This document shows positions 1 to 4,739 of a stretch of DNA of 5,340 nucleotides, piece after piece. The stretch lies in contig JAIRNQ010000254.1 of assembly GCA_031257955.1 (NCBI GenBank), positions 1 to 5,340 on the forward strand, written 5' to 3'. Each line of letters starts with the position of its first letter. The first letter of the stretch is position 1. Under the pieces are notes generated by a model that ran no database searches, was not told the DNA's origin, and worked only from the letters and a program-made list of their open reading frames with translations. Source of the DNA: Deltaproteobacteria bacterium. GTDB taxonomy: Bacteria; Desulfobacterota; Desulfarculia; Adiutricales; Adiutricaceae. Made by a program: the position numbers and the translations under genes.

Positions 1-1
1 A

Positions 2-424
2 ACCGTGGATACCCATTTGGCCATGTCTAGCCTAAGTTATCAGTATTGGCAAGATATCGATAAGGCTTTGTCTGAAAGCGGCGATAAACCCTTGGCAGAA
101 GCTGATAAAATTCGCCTAACCGCCAACACTATTGTGTCGTTGGCGCCGAAAGACAAGCTCGACAATGAACTCGCCAAGTTGGCCGTGAATAGTATCGATC
201 CCGAATATATCCAAGAAGCCCTTTCCGAAGCCTCAGTTGGTCCTGAACTCACATCGGATCGACTTGATGGGCTTCTGGCGAAAAGGGCGGAAACGGCCCT
301 TGAAGATATAACCAATAGGAATTATCACCAAGTTATAGGGAGCGAGGCCAAAGAGATTATTTACCTGGGGATGGCAATTTATGGCCATGGCGCCGAAGTT
401 AAGGCGGTTTTTGGCCCGAAGTAG
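2..424 (+). CDS. 3' end of an unrecognised hypothetical protein (cut by left window edge)
   Basis: The frame is open from the first full codon (2-4) to a TAG stop at 422-424, giving about 140 residues. A GTG at 5 and an ATG at 23 are possible starts. Only four bases lie before the GTG and no ribosome site is visible before the ATG, so the gene most likely begins outside the window. The visible part is hydrophilic, rich in Ala, Leu, Glu, Asp and Lys, and looks mostly alpha-helical. It has no signal peptide, membrane segment, cysteine cluster or catalytic motif that I can recognise. It ends in a glycine-containing stretch (YGHGAEVKAVFGPK). Its codons are somewhat more A/T-rich than those of the methyl-transfer genes. 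It converges on the methyltransferase gene and shares the terminator at 622-651. That it is coding is fairly likely from length and composition; its function is unknown. Confidence 0.6.
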   Translation, partial: TVDTHLAMSSLSYQYWQDIDKALSESGDKPLAEADKIRLTANTIVSLAPKDKLDNELAKLAVNSIDPEYIQEALSEASVGPELTSDRLDGLLAKRAETALEDITNRNYHQVIGSEAKEIIYLGMAIYGHGAEVKAVFGPK

Positions 425-621
425 GACCAGGATGGTGCCTGTAGCTGGCTGGGAACCCAATCATCCAATCGTCCCGTAAGGTATCTTTCGCCGCCGACAT
501 TAAGTTCGGTTGGACCAACAATCCCCCAAAATGTCGCGCCCAATGGCCGAGGCTTGGGGGTTAGTCAAGACAGTCCCGTGAACGCTTACCCTGGCCGGCC
601 AAGCGGACAAGTTCTTGGCAT
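425..621. other. Intergenic region, no gene seen
   Basis: This 197-bp spacer lies between the stop of the left-hand gene and the shared terminator. No frame in it looks coding. The one structure I see is a hairpin with a 7-bp perfect stem (CCCCCAA at 523-529 with TTGGGGG at 554-560) and a 24-nt loop. It has no T-run and could be a 3'-UTR structure or chance. Confidence 0.5.
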
Positions 622-651
622 AAAAAAACCCCAGTTTGATCCGGGGTTTTT
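622..651. terminator. Bidirectional intrinsic terminator between convergent genes
   Basis: A run of seven A (622-628) is followed by CCCC (629-632), a short loop, GGGG (643-646) and five T (647-651). Read on either strand this gives a GC stem followed by a T-run. It sits about 50 bp beyond the methyltransferase stop (minus strand) and about 200 bp beyond the left-hand gene's stop (plus strand), so it can end both transcripts. The stem is short (4 GC pairs plus flanking A-T pairs), but its placement is exactly as expected. Confidence 0.8.
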
Positions 652-654
652 CGT

Positions 655-679
655 AGGCCATAAGCTATAAGGCCATAAG
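655..679. repeat. Short direct repeat AGGCCATAAG x2
   Basis: The 10-mer AGGCCATAAG occurs at 655-664 and again at 670-679, in the 3' untranslated stretch between the methyltransferase stop and the terminator. It may be a small local duplication. No function is implied. Confidence 0.4.
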
Positions 680-702
680 ACCTTGGGGTGTCTTGGGCGT
701 TT

Positions 703-1500
703 CTAAGACTTGACGAGCTCGGCCCGGTAAGCCTTGAGATACTTGACGCACATCTTGTCTTTACCAGCCAAGGCTTCGGCGGCGGCGATGGTTCCCATCA
801 TGGGTTTATCCAGGGGATTCATGATTGCGCCGTCCAGTCCGGCGTAAATGGCCTGGGCCATGAAGATGCGGTTGACGAACTTGCGCTCCGGGAGGCCGTA
901 GCTGATATTCGAGAGGCCGCACATGAAGTGGATGCCCGGGTAACGCTCTTTTATGGCGGCCACGGTGTTTATGAACTCCACCCCAAAGGTATGGTTGGTT
1001 CCCAAGGGCTGGACCAGAGGGTCTACATAGATGTTGCCAACCGGTACGCCTTTGGCGGTAAGGCCTTCGACAAGTTTATCGGCGATGGCCAACCTGTCGG
1101 CGCAAGTCGTGGGCATGCCCGCGTCGCTCATGCAGAGGGCCACGACCTTGAAGTCCGTCCCGGCCACTACCGGGAGGAGTTTTTCCCAGCGATCCTTCTC
1201 CAGGGAGATGGAGTTGATCATGGGGGTTCCTTTATGGACGGCCAGGGCCGCCTCGATGGCCACGGGGTCGGGGCTGTCGAGGGCGCAGGGTTTCTCGGAA
1301 ACTTCCTGAACCGTGGTCGTGAGCCACTTTAAGTAATCGGCTTCCTTGCCAACGAAAATGCCCGCGTTGACGTCAATATAGTGGGCTCCGGCTTTGTCCT
1401 CATCCAGGGCTACCGATTTGATATAGTCGGCGTCACCCTTTTCGATGGCGGCGCCGACGGCCTTGCGGCTGGCGTTAATCAATTCTCCGACAATTATCAT
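703..1500 (-). CDS. Methyltetrahydrofolate:corrinoid methyltransferase (MtgA/AcsE-type, pterin-binding TIM barrel)
   Basis: This 265-residue protein belongs to the pterin-binding (DHPS-like) TIM-barrel methyltransferases. They move a methyl group between the cobalt of a corrinoid protein and N5 of tetrahydrofolate in the cytoplasm. The N-terminal MIIVGELIN matches the family's first strand. The pterin-site residues known from the Moorella AcsE enzyme have clear equivalents: Asp75 (ALDS), Asn96 (MINS), Asp160 (YVDP) and Asn198 (GLSN; Asn199 in AcsE). Length is normal (about 260-270). The ATG at 1500 is preceded only by a weak GGGA (1510-1513) at 9-nt spacing, but the N-terminal match fixes the start. 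The partner corrinoid gene lies upstream on the same strand across a 488-bp spacer. No acsCD genes for the Wood-Ljungdahl corrinoid iron-sulfur protein are visible, so an MtgA-like role, passing substrate methyl groups to THF, is more likely than AcsE proper. That assignment is inference; the family call is firm. Residues that match dihydropteroate synthase reflect shared ancestry, and true DHPS is unlikely beside a corrinoid protein. Confidence 0.93.
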   Translation of the reverse strand: MIIVGELINASRKAVGAAIEKGDADYIKSVALDEDKAGAHYIDVNAGIFVGKEADYLKWLTTTVQEVSEKPCALDSPDPVAIEAALAVHKGTPMINSISLEKDRWEKLLPVVAGTDFKVVALCMSDAGMPTTCADRLAIADKLVEGLTAKGVPVGNIYVDPLVQPLGTNHTFGVEFINTVAAIKERYPGIHFMCGLSNISYGLPERKFVNRIFMAQAIYAGLDGAIMNPLDKPMMGTIAAAEALAGKDKMCVKYLKAYRAELVKS

Positions 1501-1521
1501 GTGAAAACATCCCAGGGGTAA

Positions 1522-1537
1522 CCCGACCGCGGTCGGG
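1522..1537. promoter_or_regulatory. Perfect 16-bp palindrome just upstream of the methyltransferase start
   Basis: CCCGACCG followed directly by CGGTCGGG is a perfect 16-bp palindrome ending 22 bp before the methyltransferase ATG. As DNA it could be a site for a dimeric regulator. As RNA it would fold into a short GC hairpin next to the weak ribosome-binding region. The sequence is seen directly; the role is inference. Confidence 0.4.
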
Positions 1538-1546
1538 GTGAAAAGT

Positions 1547-1578
1547 GGGCCCGTTTCGGCTGGCGCCGAAACGGGTCC
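1547..1578. promoter_or_regulatory. Strong GC hairpin in the leader of the methyltransferase gene
   Basis: An 11-bp perfect stem (CCCGTTTCGGC at 1550-1560 with GCCGAAACGGG at 1565-1575) has the 4-nt loop TGGC. It extends by one G-U and two G-C pairs to 1547-1578. It has no T-run directly at either base, so it is not itself an intrinsic terminator. It lies between the terminator-like hairpin (1585-1609) and the methyltransferase start. It may protect the mRNA 5' end after processing, pause polymerase, or form part of an attenuator. Confidence 0.55.
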
Positions 1579-1584
1579 GGAGTT

Positions 1585-1611
1585 AAAAAGCCCGAGATTG
1601 GGTCTTTTTTT
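1585..1611. terminator. Bidirectional terminator-like hairpin between the corrinoid and methyltransferase genes
   Basis: AAAAAG (1585-1590) and CCC (1591-1593) pair with GGG (1600-1602) and CTTTTT (1604-1609), with one bulged T at 1603 and the loop GAGATT. Read on the minus strand, a corrinoid-gene transcript meets this stem and then five T, 85 bp before the methyltransferase ATG. Read on the plus strand the stem is followed by a longer run, TTTTTTTATTTT, but no plus-strand gene needs it. It would either end the corrinoid transcript or act as a leaky internal terminator giving more corrinoid protein than methyltransferase. Confidence 0.6.
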
Positions 1612-1988
1612 ATTTTATTTGGGCGCTCGATTGAGGCCCGAGTCGGTCGACTCCATCGGATTTATCGGAAAGGCGCGGGGCATGTCGCTCCGGTGCTCCG
1701 CGGGCACGCGGGTACGGGTTGGTTTTGGTTAAGGCTCTTAGGCGACCGGCGGCCCCGGGATTCGGTGTCTACCTCCGGGTTTAAACCGCCCAGGAAGGGA
1801 GGCTAAAACCCGCCGAAAACTGGGGGCCAAGCGGACCCGGCTCAAGGGTCCTTTGGTACCCGGGTGGGGCGAGGCGCTTTGGCCCATTTTCCAAAACCTG
1901 AAGTGGCGCCGCCATATTCTAGCCCATTGGCCAGGCCTACGGCCAGCGGGAATCGGGGTCAGCCGATTAAGGTGGCGCCGGGACGATT
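1612..1988. other. Spacer with multiple GC hairpins, no gene seen
   Basis: No frame here looks coding. Several inverted repeats stand out. GGGCGCTC/GAGGCCC (1621-1639) has one bulge. GGACCC/GGGTCC (1833-1838 with 1846-1851) is perfect with a 7-nt loop. AATCGG/CCGATT (1951-1956 with 1963-1968) lies 20 bp past the corrinoid gene stop. A GGCC-rich inverted repeat lies near 1929-1945. None has a T-run on the minus strand. The motif TGGCGCCG occurs near 1903 and 1972, and a close copy sits in the hairpin loop near 1561. These may be processing or stability structures in a long intercistronic RNA. Confidence 0.5.
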
Positions 1989-2612
1989 TTATGCGGTTAG
2001 CCTGCGGGCCAATTCAACCGCGCCGGGGGCGTCTTCGGAATAGCCTGTCGCTCCAATCTTGTCGGCGAAGGCTTTGGTCACCGGGGCACCGCCAACCATG
2101 GTCTTGACCTCCAGGCCGGCCTCTTTGAGGGCGTTGACGGTCTCTTCCATGGCCGGCATGGTCGTGGTCAGAAGGGCGCTCAAACCCACGACTTTGGCCG
2201 AGTTTTTCTTGGCCGCCTCGACGAAGGCCTTGGGCTCGACATCGACGCCCAGGTCGACGATCTCAAAACCGCCGCCCTCGAGCATCATTCCGACCAAGTT
2301 CTTGCCGATGTCGTGAAGGTCGCCCTTCACCGTGCCGATGACGATGGTGCCGGCAGAAGAACTGCCACCGGCCCCTAACTTGGGCTTCAGGATCTCCAGA
2401 CCCTTCTTCATGGTCTGGGCGGCCATGAGCATCTCGGGCACGAAAAGCTCGCCCTCGGAAAACTGCTTGCCAACGTAGTCCATGGGGGCGATCAGGCCCT
2501 CCTGGAGCAATTTTTGGATGTCGGTGCCGGCAGTCAGCTCTTTCTGAATCAGATCCGGCATGGCATCTTCGTCGAAATCGATGACCGCTTGATAGACGTC
2601 TTTGATGGACAT
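1989..2612 (-). CDS. Cobalamin-binding corrinoid protein (MtgC/MttC/MtbC family)
   Basis: This 207-residue cytoplasmic methyl carrier has the normal length and two-domain order of the family. Residues 1-85 form the helical cap domain that covers the cofactor. A Gly/Ser linker (about 80-88) leads to a Rossmann-type B12 domain (about 89-207). The cobalt-ligating signature DxHxxG is intact as D98-L-H100-D-I-G103. The other cofactor contacts SALLTTTM (145-152) and GGAPV (174-178) are also present. His100 is expected to coordinate cobalt in the base-off/His-on form. The ATG at 2612 follows a good Shine-Dalgarno sequence (GGAG at 2620-2623, 7-nt spacing). In this family a substrate-specific methyltransferase (often MttB-like) methylates Co(I), and an MtgA-type enzyme passes the methyl to THF. 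The MtgA-type partner is the next gene downstream. The substrate (glycine betaine, a methylamine, a methoxy compound or other) cannot be told from this protein alone. The family call is firm; the symbol is left blank because MtgC, MttC and MtbC cannot be separated by eye. Confidence 0.94.
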   Translation of the reverse strand: MSIKDVYQAVIDFDEDAMPDLIQKELTAGTDIQKLLQEGLIAPMDYVGKQFSEGELFVPEMLMAAQTMKKGLEILKPKLGAGGSSSAGTIVIGTVKGDLHDIGKNLVGMMLEGGGFEIVDLGVDVEPKAFVEAAKKNSAKVVGLSALLTTTMPAMEETVNALKEAGLEVKTMVGGAPVTKAFADKIGATGYSEDAPGAVELARRLTA

Positions 2613-2617
2613 TATGG

Positions 2618-2626
2618 CTCTCCTCT
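2618..2626 (-). promoter_or_regulatory. Ribosome-binding site of the corrinoid gene
   Basis: The minus strand reads AGAGGAGAG, with its GGAG core 7 nt before the ATG at 2612. It is much stronger than the site in front of the methyltransferase, consistent with higher output of the corrinoid protein. Confidence 0.75.
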
Positions 2627-2644
2627 GCGTTTGGGTGGACTGTC

Positions 2645-2661
2645 GCGGCCGTAAGGACCGC
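2645..2661 (-). promoter_or_regulatory. Hairpin in the 5' leader of the corrinoid gene
   Basis: GCGGCC (2645-2650) pairs with GGACCGC (2655-2661) through the loop GTAA, with one bulged A. An overlapping alternative pairs GGAC (2655-2658) with GTCC (2663-2666). The two stems exclude each other, so the roughly 110-nt leader could switch between folds. I see no cobalamin riboswitch signature such as GCCACTG in it. Confidence 0.3.
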
Positions 2662-2728
2662 CGTCCGTCAGCTGTTTATTTAGCGCGGGTCAGTATAAAA
2701 CTATATTCATCTATATGACCTTAAGTTC

Positions 2729-2757
2729 ATTATATGGCTTTGTTCGAGTCAACGCAA
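2729..2757 (-). promoter_or_regulatory. Sigma-70-type promoter of the corrinoid gene
   Basis: On the minus strand a perfect -10 TATAAT (2734-2729) lies 17 bp from TTGCGT (2757-2752), which matches the -35 consensus at its first three bases only. A start near 2722 would give a leader of about 110 nt. The weak -35 with perfect -10 suggests activator help. The direct repeat CTATAT-TCAT-CTATAT (about 2701-2716) just downstream of the predicted start is a possible operator. Confidence 0.6.
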
Positions 2758-2759
2758 GT

Positions 2760-3120
2760 TTTTTTTGACAAAACGGCAAACCCACTGTCTACGCGGCTTT
2801 TTTTCATTTTTGCCATAATACCGGGAGGAAAAACCGCCCGGAAAATCCATCGCTTTGGGCCCCAAAACCCCGATTTATGACACCTAAGCCGGAAAATGGC
2901 CACTCGATAAAACCCCTCCCAAATTTGCCTATTAATTATTCTAGGCGCTAAAAAATCTACCGAAAGGCCATAACAAAACAGAAATATATGAATCTTTTTT
3001 GCCCCTATATAACAGTCCGGCTATTATTCCCGCCCCAGGCCCCCTCACGTTGTGTAAATTTTTTTTGGCGGAAATCGGTAAGTCTTCCCCCCATTTCTGA
3101 CCGGATTATTCCAAACTAAT
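2760..3120. other. AT-rich noncoding region
   Basis: There is no credible coding frame on either strand. It holds several homopolymer T-runs (near 2760, 2801, 2996 and 3059). An imperfect hairpin CCGGG/CCCGG (2821-2825 with 2837-2841) has an A-rich loop. Base composition is much more AT-rich than in the flanking genes. Confidence 0.55.
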
Positions 3121-3303
3121 CCCCAAGCCAACTACCCCAGCCAAACTTCCTCTCCCCAAGCCAACTACCCCAGCCAAACTTCATTGCCCCAAGCTTCCTC
3201 TCCCCAAGTCCACCTTCCCCAGCCAAACTTCCTCGCCCCAAGCCAACTACCCCAGCCAAGCTTCCTTGCCCCAAGTCCACCTTTCCTAGTCAAGCTTCCT
3301 TCT
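3121..3303. repeat. Degenerate tandem repeat array, unit about 33 bp
   Basis: Units begin with CCCCAAG and end with CTTCCTYK-type sequence. They lie at 3121-3153, 3154-3186, 3187-3201 (a 15-bp unit missing its centre), 3202-3235, 3236-3268 and 3269-3303. Full units are 33-35 bp. Units 1 and 2 differ only in their last few bases. Two versions of the centre alternate: CCAACTA in units 1, 2 and 4, and TCCACCT in units 3 and 5. The + strand is almost free of G, so the minus strand carries regularly spaced GGGG tracts. A + frame through the array reads Pro/Gln/Leu/Ser-rich repeats, but it has no ATG and no ribosome site, so I treat the array as noncoding minisatellite-like DNA. Confidence 0.85.
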
Positions 3304-3418
3304 CGGAACGGGGCCCCACCGATTTTACCACCCTTACCAAAGCTGCCAGACTATGGAACTATCGTTAGGTGTACCACGAATAGGCTTGCCTAGTCCGCAC
3401 TTCTTGGAATCGGCCAAC

Positions 3419-3453
3419 AAAAAACCCTCTCCCGAAAAAAATCGAGAGAGGGT
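3419..3453 (-). terminator. Intrinsic terminator of the HU gene
   Basis: On the minus strand, ACCCTCTC (3453-3446) pairs perfectly with GAGAGGGT (3431-3424), and the T-run spans 3424-3419. The loop contains a T-tract. It lies about 65 bp past the HU stop. Between stop and terminator are two more inverted repeats: ACCGGG/CCCGGT (about 3462-3484) and CCCCAA/TTGGGG (about 3497-3511). Confidence 0.85.
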
Positions 3454-3517
3454 CGCAGGGAACCGGGCGGGGTAGCCACCCGGTCCTGGTAGTTTACCCC
3501 AAGGGTTGGGGCCAGGA

Positions 3518-3790
3518 TCAGGCGAAGCTGACCTTGACCGACTTGGAGGGCTTGAAGGTAAGGGCGTTGTGGGCCTTGACCTTAATTTGCTCGCCGGTTT
3601 GCGGATTGCGGCAGGTCCTCTTGGCCCTCTTGACCAAGTGGAAGACACCCAGGCCGGAGAGGGCAAACCGCTTTTCTTTCTTCACGGTTTTAAGAAGGGT
3701 CGCCACCAACCCATCGACTACGGATTTGGTGGCCACTTGGCTGAGACCGGTTTCTTCAGCCAGCTTGGCGATCAGTTCAGTTTTCTTCAT
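3518..3790 (-). CDS. HU/IHF-family nucleoid DNA-binding protein
   Basis: This 90-residue protein has the standard HU length and layout. Residues 1-44 are the helical dimerisation part (MKKTELIAKLAEETGLS...). GLGVF (46-50) leads into the beta-saddle. The DNA-gripping beta-arm (about 53-75) carries RNPQTG at 61-66, with the intercalating Pro63. The C-terminal FKPSKSVK (79-86) closes the fold. It binds and bends DNA as a dimer and compacts the nucleoid. Position 60, usually Gly in GRNPQTG, is Cys here (RTCRNPQTG). The ATG at 3790 fixes the conserved start MKKTELIAKLA. The ribosome site is unusual: GGGTGA (3794-3799) is only 3 nt away, or its GGG core 6 nt away. The gene appears monocistronic, with its own terminator. 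HU versus an IHF subunit cannot be settled fully, but the arm and the lack of IHF-type extensions favour HU. Confidence 0.95.
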   Translation of the reverse strand: MKKTELIAKLAEETGLSQVATKSVVDGLVATLLKTVKKEKRFALSGLGVFHLVKRAKRTCRNPQTGEQIKVKAHNALTFKPSKSVKVSFA

Positions 3791-3803
3791 AAGTCACCCA
3801 ATG

Positions 3804-3862
3804 CTTCGACTGCCTCGAAGTGGAAATGAGGCCGGTTTCGCGTGAACGCCGAGTTCCGGCCT
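3804..3862 (-). promoter_or_regulatory. Inverted repeats in the HU 5' leader
   Basis: CTTCGA (3804-3809) pairs with TCGAAG (3815-3820) directly upstream of the HU ribosome site. AGGCCGG (3829-3835) pairs with CCGGCCT (3856-3862) across 20 nt. Both would form in an HU leader RNA if transcription starts upstream of 3862. I could not find a convincing -35/-10 pair for HU, so the promoter position is unknown. Confidence 0.35.
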
Positions 3863-3903
3863 TGGTTTTGTTTGGCCCTCAGGCGGGCTGGTTAAAATCT
3901 TGC

Positions 3904-3928
3904 CCGGACCCAAACGGTCCGGATTTTT
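3904..3928 (+). terminator. Terminator-like hairpin on the + strand, no matching gene
   Basis: CCGGACC (3904-3910) pairs perfectly with GGTCCGG (3916-3922) around the loop CAAAC, followed by ATTTTT (3923-3928). This is terminator-like for plus-strand transcription, yet no plus-strand gene lies upstream. It could stop antisense RNA coming off the HU gene. Its right half (GACCCAAAC ... TTGGTTTA) resembles the tail of the adjacent 69-bp repeat, so it may be a diverged repeat copy instead. Confidence 0.4.
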
Positions 3929-4065
3929 GGTTTACCCATGTATCGAAATTCAAAACCGGGTCTAGCCTGAACGATCCGAGCCTCGACCCAAATCACTGGT
4001 TTATCCGCTTATCGAAATTCTAAACCGGGTCTAGCCTGAACGATCCGAGCCTCGACCCAAATCCA
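3928..4065. repeat. Tandem duplication of a 69-bp unit
   Basis: Two copies, 3928-3996 and 3997-4065, abut exactly and match at 62 of 69 positions by my count. The block from 3953 to 3994 is identical over 42 bp in both copies. Each copy carries an internal inverted repeat, GGGTC with GACCC (3958-3962 and 3985-3989 in copy 1). This is flanked by AAACC and a GGTTT that belongs to the start of the next copy, so the structure spans the copy junction. No gene covers it. Confidence 0.88.
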
Positions 4066-4280
4066 TCGACCATTGCCCATCGGAAGCGCTACCGTCTTTC
4101 GGCCTTCCTCGGGCGATCCCAAAAAATCCGGTCTGGCTATGGCCCCCAAAAGGGGTCTCCGTTAACCGCGGCTTCTTTGGTCTTTCAAGATCTTCGCATT
4201 ATATTGGCCTTCCATCGGCTCGGCCAAAATCGCCCACTGGGCACGAGAAAAGTGAGACCCGGGCACCGGCCACTGGGTCC
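4066..4280. other. Noncoding spacer with short repeats
   Basis: No credible coding frame is present. CCCC-AAAA-GGGG (4144-4155) is a small perfect hairpin. A degenerate duplication reads CCACTGGGCACGAGAAAA at about 4233-4250 and CCACTGGGTCCACGAAAA at about 4269-4287, a spacing of about 36 bp. Its second copy runs into the T-run of the terminator next door. Confidence 0.4.
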
Positions 4281-4283
4281 ACG

Positions 4284-4333
4284 AAAAAAAGAAGCCCTTG
4301 AACCTAAGCCGCTAAGCGGGACGGTTCAAGAGC
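4284..4333 (-). terminator. Strong intrinsic terminator of the 4700-4284 transcript
   Basis: On the minus strand CTTGAACC (4330-4323) pairs with GGTTCAAG (4304-4297). An inner CCGC/GCGG stem (4319-4316 with 4312-4309) stacks in the loop. Beyond one mismatch, two more G-C pairs extend the base (4332-4333 with 4294-4295). TTCTTTTTTT follows directly (4293-4284). The shape and T-run are those of an efficient factor-independent terminator. Confidence 0.8.
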
Positions 4334-4700
4334 CTGTGAGTGTAGCCATCGGTCTGACGAAATCGGGTAAAGGCCGCTGTTAATCGTTGCCCTCGTCAGA
4401 GGCGATCGATTATTGTCCGTGGCATCGGCTTGGCCGTTGGAAGTGGCACTGGGAGCGAACCCCATGGCGAGGGAGTTCCCTACCGAGGATTGGTTTTGGA
4501 GTTTCAAGGTTAGACCGCCGCGCCAAGGGGTAAGTATTCCATGGCAATTAAGGTAATCGACGGAAAGCCTTAAATCGCTGATTATAGTACGCAACCGTGT
4601 CTTTTGCGAAATTACAAGTTTCACTTTGCTACTTAAAGGCCTCCAAATTAGAACCTCCAAAGCCCGCGCCAGTTGGGCTAGCTAGGCGTGTATTTGATAT
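4284..4700 (-). ncRNA. Candidate noncoding RNA or orphan small-gene transcript, about 415 nt
   Basis: A consensus-grade promoter (4735-4707) and a strong terminator (4333-4284) bracket this unit on the minus strand, so a discrete transcript is likely. I found no match to tmRNA (no tag-peptide frame ending ALAA, no CCA end), RNase P RNA or 6S RNA. One frame (4660-4304) would encode 118 residues from a TTG start. Its composition is unlike a folded protein family I know, it has no ribosome site in front, and its TAG stop lies inside the terminator stem. Near the 5' end the RNA has AGCCC/GGGCT (about 4677-4659) and two GGAGG motifs 15 nt apart, which could bind ribosomes or an RNA-binding protein. 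Transcript existence is inferred from its signals; whether it is noncoding is open. Confidence 0.4.
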
Positions 4701-4706
4701 GAATCA

Positions 4707-4735
4707 ATAGTATTAAAAAAAAATTTTCTTGTCAA
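4707..4735 (-). promoter_or_regulatory. Strong sigma-70 promoter, minus strand
   Basis: Perfect -35 TTGACA (4735-4730), exactly 17 bp of A/T-rich spacer (4729-4713) and -10 TACTAT (4712-4707, four of six matches). The predicted start is near 4700. The spacer contains A-tract and T-tract DNA, which often goes with high promoter activity. It is the best promoter in the window. Confidence 0.75.
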
Positions 4736-4739
4736 CACT

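Noticed and set aside
688..1332. Plus-strand 214-codon frame antisense to the methyltransferase
   Set aside because: It lies opposite a gene with clear family motifs. Its Gly/His/Asp-rich content is what the reverse strand of GC-rich coding DNA gives.
1538..1732. Plus-strand 64-codon frame in the intercistronic spacer
   Set aside because: It runs through two strong hairpins and a terminator, and has no ribosome site or motifs.
3184..3393. Pro/Gln-rich plus-strand frame through the tandem array
   Set aside because: It has a TTG start only, no ribosome site, repeat units of 33, 34 and 35 bp that break any shared reading frame, and no recognisable continuation.
3506..3845. Plus- and minus-strand frames of 103-110 codons overlapping the HU gene
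   Set aside because: They are shadows of HU in other frames with no motifs or ribosome sites. HU is unmistakable.
3121..4065. CRISPR array
   Set aside because: The 33-bp and 69-bp repeats are directly tandem with no unique spacers between them, and no cas gene is present.
4440..4500. Cobalamin riboswitch, suggested by GCCACT on the minus strand near 4445 with GGGAA nearby
   Set aside because: The rest of the B12-box and core consensus is missing, and the RNA ends at a terminator that is not in front of a B12-related gene.
4304..4660. 118-codon minus-strand frame inside the bounded transcript as a confident CDS
   Set aside because: It has a TTG start without a spaced ribosome site, no family resemblance, and its stop lies inside the terminator stem. 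It is kept only as an alternative under the ncRNA entry.
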